The position numbers and the translations under genes are program-made. A model generated the notes under the pieces. That model did no database searches. It was not told the origin of the DNA and worked only from the letters and a program-made list of their open reading frames with translations. 48,651 nucleotides of DNA from Massilia sp. ZL223. Lineage in GTDB: Bacteria > Pseudomonadota > Gammaproteobacteria > Burkholderiales > Burkholderiaceae_D. The stretch is from positions 1-48,651 of the forward strand of contig NZ_JAGPWD010000043.1 of NCBI RefSeq assembly GCF_018119395.1, in the 5' to 3' direction. How positions within the stretch are numbered: the stretch's first letter is position 1; every line of letters begins with the position of its first letter. This document shows positions 37,317-44,549 of the stretch, piece after piece.

Positions 37317-38549
37317 TTATCTCCCGATGGCGAACGATACGATTTGGGTATTAAGCGGGTGCTTTTGCTTGTAGCGGTATCGGGCGAAGGCTCCCAGGGC
37401 CGCGCCCACGCTCATGTCAGGCATGTTTTTCGCTGTGACAGCCCACAGGATCACCGCGCAAACGAAGGACCCGGCCAGGACGAAATCGCCGCTCTTTGTC
37501 TTTGAAAAGAATCCATTGAAGAACAGCCAGGCGGCGTGCCACACCAGCAGCGAGCAAAAGAAGACAAAACCGAACAAGCCGAAGTCGACCCAGGTCGTCA
37601 GCACGTTGTGGGCATAGTGGCCATCGGGATAGCTGGCGAAGTCGCCGAACACGGGATTCGTCCAGATCGTGCGCAAGGCATCGCTTGTAAACCGCTGTCT
37701 GGTGATTGCCGAACTCGAATGAGAGAGGTCGAGCAGCTGCAGTATCCTGTTTTCCGGCAGCGCGGTGACGATCGTTTCGACGCCGCCGACCAGAACGATG
37801 GACAGCAGCAGCAGCGCGAAGATGGCATACAGGCGCTGCTTCGCGTAATACAGTTCGACTACCGGAATCAGGAACATGACGGCCGAGAATTCGCTGCGAG
37901 CTCCATTCAGGAACAAGGCGCTGGTTGCCACCGCGTACAGCAGGTAGCGCAAGGCCATCGACCTGGTGATCGAGGCGACTATCAGATAAGTGTAGATGTA
38001 GGAACGTGCGAAGCCCTGGTAGGTCGCCAAGCTGGCCGGATCCTTGGCCTCTCCCAAGGCCTGCAGGAAGAAGAAGCCGCCGACGGAAAAATAGTAGGTA
38101 ATGACCGACATGACGAGCAGCGAGACGACGATGATTTTCAAGAAGTTCTTGTCGGTAAAGTCGATCATCCTGAAGATCACGTAGGTCTCGAAGCAAAAGA
38201 GGACGCTCGCGACATATCGTTCGACAATGATCGTCGTAGCGCCCGAGGCGAAGTTTGCCGCGAGAACGAGGAGGTAGTAGAGGGCAAGAAGAACCAGGCA
38301 CAGGTCCAGGGACGTCGCATACGCCCTGTCCCGCTTTACCGCACAGAACAAGGCTGCTGCCAGCGGCAGCAGCAACACCATCGCCACCAGGGTGAAGTAG
38401 CCGCCCAGGAAGGCGGGAATGGCGCCGATACCGAGCAAGGTCTGGTAGAAGAAAAAGCCGGGAAACAACAACAGGAAGGCGGAATGCGCCACGAAGGTCG
38501 GGCTGATCCTCCTCTTCCGCCGGCTTGTCGCAATACCAGTTGCTTCCAT
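37317..38549 (-). CDS. wzy: O-antigen/capsule polymerase Wzy-like membrane protein
   Basis: A 410-aa protein with about ten to twelve hydrophobic helices and a larger periplasmic loop near residues 255-300 (ITRQRFTSDALRTIWTNPVF, GHYAHNVLTTWVDFGLFGF), the usual O-antigen ligase/polymerase (Wzy_C) layout. The conserved RxxxW...NP.fG and H.HN-like residues fit. It sits between wzx and a glycosyltransferase, three bases after wzx. Sequence similarity among Wzy proteins is low, so the call rests on topology and context. Confidence 0.86.
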   Translation of the reverse strand: MEATGIATSRRKRRISPTFVAHSAFLLLFPGFFFYQTLLGIGAIPAFLGGYFTLVAMVLLLPLAAALFCAVKRDRAYATSLDLCLVLLALYYLLVLAANFASGATTIIVERYVASVLFCFETYVIFRMIDFTDKNFLKIIVVSLLVMSVITYYFSVGGFFFLQALGEAKDPASLATYQGFARSYIYTYLIVASITRSMALRYLLYAVATSALFLNGARSEFSAVMFLIPVVELYYAKQRLYAIFALLLLSIVLVGGVETIVTALPENRILQLLDLSHSSSAITRQRFTSDALRTIWTNPVFGDFASYPDGHYAHNVLTTWVDFGLFGFVFFCSLLVWHAAWLFFNGFFSKTKSGDFVLAGSFVCAVILWAVTAKNMPDMSVGAALGAFARYRYKQKHPLNTQIVSFAIGR

Positions 38550-38552
38550 GGT

Positions 38553-39866
38553 TCATCTGCCGGTTTTATGCCTGCTATCGGCCTCAGCAGGGCCGGGCGC
38601 GGGTCCGCGAAAGCTTGCCGTTCCCGCAGGTGCGTTCTTCGAGAACCGATAGGACAGGTGTAGATAAATGATGTACAGAATCGAATAGGCAATGGTGTAA
38701 TGCAGAAGCACCTCCCGGAGAGGGATCGGGGCAATGAAGATACTAATCGTCGTGATGAACAAGGCGATCTGCCATAAGAGCTCGACTTTTTGTTTGCCGG
38801 CGACAAAAAATACATAACTCAGTGGACTGGCGACGAAGTTCAGGAAATACAGGGGGGCCAGAATCCGCGCAAATTCGCCGGCTTCGCGCCAAGGTTCGCC
38901 GAACACCCAGGCACACAGGTCCGGCGCAAAGGCAAAGATGACGAGGGCTGGTACGCATCCGAGCAGTACAAGTGCTTTGAAGGTGCTGAGAAAGGCCGCC
39001 TTGCAGTTGCCCAGTGTTTGAAATTCATGGACCGACTGCCGTTTGAAGACCTCCAGCACCGACGCTGCGATCAGGGAAACAGGTGCGGTTAGTATCCTTT
39101 CAGTCAGGGCAAACAAGCCTGCAGCGAACAGTCCATATTTTGCGCCGACCAGGAACAATGGGAATTTACCGGCCGCAGTATTCAACAGACCCGCAGGCAA
39201 GGAAAAGCGCCAAAACGATTCATGCTTCTTGAGATACCCGAGCTGGGAGCGTGTCGGCACCAGGAAAAACCTCGGAAGCGGCGGAGACAGGAGATATATC
39301 GCAGCCGCCAGACCGATGCACAGGCCAAGGATTTGCCCGCCTAACAAGGCAGTTCCTCCCGCGCCAATCAGCAAAAAGGCCAGTTGCCCCAGCGCGATGG
39401 TCCCAGCGCCGCACACTTTGGCCATTGCCGCCTTGCCGAAGGCGCGGTAAGACGTCGCGTAAGCGAGCACCGTCTGGTTATACGCCGTCAGCCACGCGCC
39501 CACTCCGATGGTCATCAAGCCGAACCAGGATATTTTCTGCGCCTGTGGAATGCCGGTGAGGCGCGCAAAGATCAAGGCGCAAGTAATGAAAACTGCCAGC
39601 AAGGTCGAGAAATAGGCCACCACGCTGAAACAGGTTTGCTGCTCGTCGGAATCGTGATCGAGGATCATCGCTGCCTCGAGCCGGAGTGTTCCGATTGTGG
39701 AAGCGATTGCGATCACGCCCAGCCACACGCTGAATTCTCCCAGATCCGCTGGTGTACACAAACGGGTGATCAGCGGAGCCACCAGTAGCGGGACGGCCTG
39801 GGCCACGACCGTGCCGGTCAGAACTGTTGTAGCGTGCTTCCAGAAGACAGGCAGGGATAGATTCAT
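38553..39866 (-). CDS. wzx: Wzx-type polysaccharide flippase
   Basis: A 437-aa MOP-superfamily transporter with about twelve membrane helices, opening TTVLTGTVVAQAVPLLVAPL and LCTPADLGEFSVWLGV as is typical of Wzx. It flips the undecaprenyl-linked repeat unit to the periplasm. I choose the ATG at 39866 because it directly precedes the first helix; longer readings begin at weaker codons in an AT-rich region. The ribosome site is poor. It heads the minus-strand assembly operon (wzx, wzy, glycosyltransferase). Its GC content is below the window average. Confidence 0.9.
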   Translation of the reverse strand: MNLSLPVFWKHATTVLTGTVVAQAVPLLVAPLITRLCTPADLGEFSVWLGVIAIASTIGTLRLEAAMILDHDSDEQQTCFSVVAYFSTLLAVFITCALIFARLTGIPQAQKISWFGLMTIGVGAWLTAYNQTVLAYATSYRAFGKAAMAKVCGAGTIALGQLAFLLIGAGGTALLGGQILGLCIGLAAAIYLLSPPLPRFFLVPTRSQLGYLKKHESFWRFSLPAGLLNTAAGKFPLFLVGAKYGLFAAGLFALTERILTAPVSLIAASVLEVFKRQSVHEFQTLGNCKAAFLSTFKALVLLGCVPALVIFAFAPDLCAWVFGEPWREAGEFARILAPLYFLNFVASPLSYVFFVAGKQKVELLWQIALFITTISIFIAPIPLREVLLHYTIAYSILYIIYLHLSYRFSKNAPAGTASFRGPAPGPAEADSRHKTGR

Positions 39867-40564
39867 GGTTGACTGCCATGGTTTCGAACTATGTATCCTC
39901 GAGCGCATGTGAACATAAATTAAACCGATGATGAGATAAGTGAAGACCAGTCGAATAGTGCGAGATCTGGCTTTTCGCGGATCGAAAAACAGCAAGCATT
40001 CTTTTCGCTATTTCGCCGCCTCTATTTCTACGGATAATAATCTCGAGAATTTGGCATTCGCCTTGACATGCCCACCGATCGCCTTTCGTCATGATTATGT
40101 TCTGGCTGCCAAATTACAGGATTGATTAGCCTCAATCGAGAAGGCCAGCCCCCTGGTTGCGCGGATTAACGGGCTGGCAAACTCTGTCCCAGCCACAACA
40201 TTTTTTCCGAATGAAAATACAGTGAATTAATGCAATTTCCTGCTCGGAAAATCCCCGCTTTAAACATCGTTGAATATGTTCCCCGCCTTATTCATTCTCC
40301 GGCATTCGCCGGGCATCGACCGCTTTCTTTCCTTCGATTTGAGTCGATTCAAAACGTGGCAGTACTGGTTTGTTAAGGTCGAAACTGTACTTTGAACCCG
40401 AATCCTCGATTTATTCGGCCTGATTACGCGAATAAGCAGCGAGCATTTCAGCTGGAAAGCGCCCTTCGCGCTTGTCCGGCGTGCGAATGTTCGCCGCTGC
40501 CGTCAGCGGCCCGGTTTCCCCTCCGCAGGGGATGACTGGCGGCTTATTCAAGCCAGGAGACACA
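39867..40564. other. AT-rich divergent intergenic region
   Basis: Nearly 700 bp without a convincing gene between wzx (minus) and the acyltransferase (plus). It is much more AT-rich than the flanking genes and probably carries both promoters and leaders. I saw no array or strong hairpin here. Confidence 0.6.
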
Positions 40565-41773
40565 ATGCACTTGCCTAACATGCCCAGGGTGGCATTCCAG
40601 CGTCACGGCCAATTTGACGAAGCAAGCTGGCACTCGATACTCATCTCCCTACTCCGCGGCCTGGCGGCATTCATCGTCGCTACCGCCCACTTGCGTGCGG
40701 CAATGTATCCGGCAGTCCGGGACGTGGCCGATCCCCCGCTGTGGTTTCAGGGACTCGCATTTGTCAGCGGCTTTGCGCATCAGGCAGTGCTTGTTTTCTT
40801 CGTCATCAGTGGCTGGCTCGTGGGGGGCAGCCTGTTGAACCGTCTTGGGGAGGCACATGCGATCGCCGGCTACGCGATCGACCGGCTGACACGCCTGTGG
40901 ACTGTGCTGATCCCGACCTTCTTGCTGACCCTGCTTTTCGCACTCGGCATCGGCGCTGCCAGCCTGCGGACCATCGATCTATCGGCTTCCAACCCCTATT
41001 CGGTCACGACCTTCGCCGGCAACCTGGTCGGCTTGCAACGCGTGCTGGTGCCTGTCTTTGGGGGGAACTTCCCGCTATGGAGCCTTGCTAACGAAACCTG
41101 GTACTACCTGCTGTTCCCCTTGCTGGCCGGGGCGTGCACGACGCCAAACAAGACGGCCCGCCTGTCATGCGCCGCGGCCCTCTTCCTGGTCGCCTACTTC
41201 CTGCCGACCTCGATCACCGGCTATTTTCTGGTCTGGCTGCTGGGCGTCGGATTCTCCCGCATCCGGATCGAATGCGGCGACCGGGCGCGCTGGGGCTGGT
41301 TCCTGCTCGTTCTCGCAGGCGCCGGGTATTTCAGGTTGACGGGAGAACTGGACGAATTCGAACTGACTACCCTTGGGCAGGACCTGATCTGCAGCGTCCT
41401 CTACCTCGTCTTGTTATCCAGCCTGCAGTTCCAGGCCGCGCCGGGCGCCCGCGTCGCGCATCACGTGCGCAAGACCGGCAAGTTTTTTGCCGAGTTCTCC
41501 TTCAGCCTCTACGTCTCGCACGTGCCCCTGATTGGCTTGATGCAGCACTGGAGCACGACCCATCTCGGCTTGCGCCAGCTGTCACCCGCCTCGCCCCAGC
41601 ACACTGCGGTCTACTTCGGGATGCTCGCGACGCTGATCGTCGCAGCCTACTTGTCGTATCTGCTGTTCGAGTCCAGGACTTACCGCATACGGAATGGGCT
41701 CAAGAAAAGAATTTTGCGCCGTCCTGCCTCGCGACCGGACGGGAGTGTCTTGTCGACGGAACTCGAGCGCTGA
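40565..41773 (+). CDS. Acyltransferase 3 family membrane O-acyltransferase
   Basis: A 402-aa protein with about ten membrane helices. LLRGLAAFIVATAHL carries the catalytic-type RxxAxxxVxxxH motif, and VFFVISGWLVGGSLL and SFSLYVSHVPLI are other family signatures. OafA/WcjK-like enzymes add acetyl or other acyl groups to polysaccharide repeat units from the periplasmic side. AGGAG five bases upstream supports the ATG at 40565. It stands alone on the plus strand inside the locus. Confidence 0.92.
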   Translation: MHLPNMPRVAFQRHGQFDEASWHSILISLLRGLAAFIVATAHLRAAMYPAVRDVADPPLWFQGLAFVSGFAHQAVLVFFVISGWLVGGSLLNRLGEAHAIAGYAIDRLTRLWTVLIPTFLLTLLFALGIGAASLRTIDLSASNPYSVTTFAGNLVGLQRVLVPVFGGNFPLWSLANETWYYLLFPLLAGACTTPNKTARLSCAAALFLVAYFLPTSITGYFLVWLLGVGFSRIRIECGDRARWGWFLLVLAGAGYFRLTGELDEFELTTLGQDLICSVLYLVLLSSLQFQAAPGARVAHHVRKTGKFFAEFSFSLYVSHVPLIGLMQHWSTTHLGLRQLSPASPQHTAVYFGMLATLIVAAYLSYLLFESRTYRIRNGLKKRILRRPASRPDGSVLSTELER

Positions 41774-42203
41774 AGAATCGGCGAGCAGTCGGCGAGAGGC
41801 CGTCGCATGCCGCCTTTTCCGGCCAAGATTTGGCCTGTGTGATGATCGACACCGGACGACGATGCCGCATGGATTGCCCACCTGGTGCGCGGCTTCGGCC
41901 TGGCTGGATCCGCCGCGAGCATCGAGCGAGCACTGCCGGCGACGCAAGGGGGAATGGCACGAGGGGGAGGAAACGCACTGGCCGCCGTGTTCTGGCAGCC
42001 ACCGTACGAAAAAAAACCGCATCGACGTATCGATGCGGTTCTGGCCGCCGGCTACTTGGCCGCCTGGGTGTGACTTGTGCTGGCCGTTTTGGCCGGCAAT
42101 GTCGATTCGCGGCTGAGCCAGTTGGGCTGCTAAACGGAAAACCGCGGACGTGGCGGCGCCTGGTGGAGACGCAGCCGGTCCGCTACGGATCGAGCCGCTC
42201 GGA
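41774..42203. other. 430-bp gap holding a terminator
   Basis: No gene is supported. The only clear element is the minus-strand terminator at 42009-42040, about 165 bases beyond the stop of the second beta-helix gene; the intervening bases show no credible reading. Confidence 0.55.
42009..42040 (-). terminator. Terminator downstream of beta-helix gene 2
   Basis: An 11-bp perfect stem, AACCGCATCGA (42015-42025) with TCGATGCGGTT (42030-42040), loop CGTA. On the minus strand it is followed by eight T. Confidence 0.93.
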
Positions 42204-43331
42204 TTAGTACTCGTAAGCGCCGATATCCAATGCAGCGCCACGCGGACGGGCTACGCCTGCGAAGTCGATGATCGGCGCCTTCAGCGAGGTGCCGCGGTCG
42301 ATGGCCGGCGAGCCGCTGTAAACCTTGTAGTTGCCGGTGCCGGTCGGCTGGTAGTTCACGAACAGCGGTTCCGCCAGGACCGTGCCGCTGACGGTGCCGC
42401 TTACCTTGACGTTGGTGCCGCTGCGAGCAACCAGGTTGTTGGCGTAGCGGTTGTTGCCACCCATCTTCCCGCCTTCGATGATGCCGTAGGTCTTGTTGTC
42501 GTAGACGATGTTGTTGGCAACATAGTTGTTGGCCGAACCGGTGGTGGTGCCCGAATCGCCCTGGCCCAGCAAGATGCCGATCTTGTTGTGGAAGGTGGTG
42601 TTGTTGACGATCGTCGACGCCGTCGCACCGTGCCATTGCTGGATACCGACTGCGGCCACGCCCGACACGATGTTGTTGGTCACGACGTTGTTGGCGTTGG
42701 CGATATAGATGCCTTGCACGGTGTTGCAGGTGCCGATCATGCGGTAGCCGATGTTACGCACGATGTTGCGGTCGATGACGACGTTGCCGACCGGGCCGTA
42801 GGTGTCGATTGCCGCGCCGCCGCCGCCGGTGCAGCCGCCGCTGACGGTCAGGTCGTGGATGAAGTTGTGACGGAAGCTCAGGTTGCTGCCTGCAGCCAGG
42901 ATGCCGTGACGGCCGCTGCCCGAGATGTCGAAGCCTTCGATGTCGACATAGCTGCCGCGCGAATCCCAGGTGATGCCGGTGCCCGAGACGATGATCTTGG
43001 CGCCCCACTTCACGTCGGAGATGAATTTGATGCGGGCAGTTGCAGTGCCGCTCTTGCTGGTTCGAATGCCCACGCTACCGGCCGACGGCGCCGAGACATA
43101 GTAAGTGCCGGAGGCCACGTGGACGACGGAGCCTGGGGTTGCCAGGTAGTCAGCGCGCGTGATCGTCTTGACCGGACGGGTCTGGGTGCCCGGGTTGGAA
43201 TCGGAACCGGTGGTCGACACGTAGATATGGGCAGCCATGGCGCTACCGCATGCAGCGAACAAAACTGCTGCGCTGGCGCTCGACTTCAGGATAAAACGGA
43301 CATTCGGGACAAACTTAGCTGCTTTTTGCAT
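42204..43331 (-). CDS. Secreted right-handed beta-helix protein, copy 2
   Basis: A 375-aa protein with a signal peptide (residues about 12-33, SASAAVLFAACGSAMAAH; cleavage after AMA). Mature YVSTTGSDSNPGTQTRPVKT and the C-terminal SPAIDRG...DIGAYEY motifs mark a DUF1565/choice-of-anchor-Q parallel beta-helix. It shares long blocks with copy 1, such as GFDISGSGRHGILA and CNTVQGIYIAN, but lacks a clear lipobox at the junction and keeps the intact GAYE end. Four ~130-bp stem-loop repeats lie directly upstream, and a terminator follows 165 bp after the stop. It may bind, cut or epimerise the exported polysaccharide; the function is inferred from fold and context only. Confidence 0.87.
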   Translation of the reverse strand: MQKAAKFVPNVRFILKSSASAAVLFAACGSAMAAHIYVSTTGSDSNPGTQTRPVKTITRADYLATPGSVVHVASGTYYVSAPSAGSVGIRTSKSGTATARIKFISDVKWGAKIIVSGTGITWDSRGSYVDIEGFDISGSGRHGILAAGSNLSFRHNFIHDLTVSGGCTGGGGAAIDTYGPVGNVVIDRNIVRNIGYRMIGTCNTVQGIYIANANNVVTNNIVSGVAAVGIQQWHGATASTIVNNTTFHNKIGILLGQGDSGTTTGSANNYVANNIVYDNKTYGIIEGGKMGGNNRYANNLVARSGTNVKVSGTVSGTVLAEPLFVNYQPTGTGNYKVYSGSPAIDRGTSLKAPIIDFAGVARPRGAALDIGAYEY

Positions 43332-43354
43332 TTCAAACTGCCTTAATAATGGTT

Positions 43355-43820
43355 GGAGTAGCTTTAAGTACTAGAAACTTCCCAAGTTCAATAGATTGCA
43401 GGAATTATTTCCTGCGATATTGAACTGCAAAGCGTCGTTCCCAATCGGGAATGTTCCTCTGCATCAATGCTGCGTGAAGGAATAGCTTTGAGTATGGGAA
43501 ACTTCCAAAGTTCAATAGTTTCGAAGAAAAATTTCTTAACGTATTGAACTTGAAAGAACTGTTTCTTTGAGGAATTTCCTTCCTGCTTACTGACTACCTG
43601 ACGTTGCAAGGAGTAGCTTTGAGCGAGGGAAACTTCTAAAGTTCAATAGATCTGCGGAAAAATTTCCTGCAATAACGAACATGAAAGATTTATTTCCCCA
43701 AAGAATCGTTTTCGACTTTTTTACAGCTCCAATGTTGTAAAGGAGTAGCTTTGAGCTGCGGAAACTTCCTAAGTTCAATGGATTTACAGAAAAATTTTTC
43801 AGGAGTATTTAATTACAAAT
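43355..43820. repeat. ~130-bp tandem repeat, four copies, each with stem-loop
   Basis: Modules begin at GGAGTAGCTTT or GGAATAGCTTT near 43355, 43479, 43610 and 43742 (spacings 124, 131, 132). Each has GAAACTTC and AAGTTCAAT followed by a hairpin. In copy 1 AGTTCAATA (43385-43393) pairs with TATTGAACT (43418-43426) around an inner GCAGGAA/TTCCTGC stem. Copy 2 keeps the outer stem but has a different inner stem, AAGAAA/TTTCTT. Copy 3 keeps the inner stem with a wobble, and copy 4 is decayed. Upstream AACTT can instead pair with the same AAGTT, giving alternative folds. The array lies just before the beta-helix gene 2 start on the minus strand. Confidence 0.9.
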
Positions 43821-44549
43821 AGAACTTGCCTTGGGGAGATTGCCCTTGGAATAGTTTGTCCTTTGTATCGGCGGCCCTGCAACGAAGGAGGCACCGAGAT
43901 TCCAGGACTAGTCCGGATTGGCTAAGCTGCCCTCAACTGATGGGATCGAACGTGATCAGGCAGCGCGGCCATCTTTGGCGCTTTGGAGGCAGTTCGGGCG
44001 CGAGCCAGAGCCAGAAACCCAAGGGCGTGGTCCTTGCTTGTGCCTCGGCTCGACAAGGGCGATGTTGCAGTCCCGGCCAACTAGCGTCGGCCCTCGGCTT
44101 CTCATGACTGACATGCATTGGGATTGGGGACGACTGCCCTGAGGCTTGCATGGTAGGCGTGTATGGGACCCTCGCAACCAGACAGCTTTCTGGACGGAGG
44201 TACGTGGGATAGGGCCGCGGGATGCACGGATGTGGGGACGGCGCGGCTGGATGAGGGTAAGGGCGCGGCTGGATGAGCGTGCGCTGCGACATCGCCGCTT
44301 CCTCAAGCTGGCCGAATGAGCGGAGGAGATTGCCTTTGAATAGCCTGGCTGCCGCCACATACTGCCTGACGCAGCAAGCTGGTGGATGCATGGTTCATGC
44401 AGCTTGTCATGCGCTCTTCTTCGGGCTCCTCCGCCCATGAAAAGCCCGTAGCGTCGCAGCCAAGCGGCTGCACACTGTCCCGCCCCCAGACGAGCGCCGG
44501 CCTTCACGCCGGGGACCACAGGTCCGGCAGCCGTAAACCGGCCTATTCC
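43821..44549. other. Gene-poor 730-bp stretch with short duplications
   Basis: No convincing gene. GGCGCGGCTGGATGAG occurs twice in a row near 44238-44278, and a GGAGATTGCC...TTGAATAG-like string occurs near 43833 and 44329. Open readings here are proline/arginine-rich and lack ribosome sites. Confidence 0.45.

Noticed and set aside
38553..39995. Longer wzx start at 39995
   Set aside because: The codon is TTG in an AT-rich stretch without a ribosome site; the ATG at 39866 precedes the first helix directly.
40355..40380. Sigma-54 promoter-like TGGCA...TTTG upstream of the acyltransferase
   Set aside because: Spacing and the -12 GC dinucleotide do not match the consensus.
43355..43820. CRISPR or attachment-site array
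   Set aside because: The units are whole ~130-bp duplications that diverge along their length, not short constant repeats with unique spacers; no integrase is nearby.
43933..44391. 152-residue minus-strand reading between beta-helix gene 2 and wzc
   Set aside because: Pro/Arg/Cys-rich, no ribosome site, no recognisable fold.
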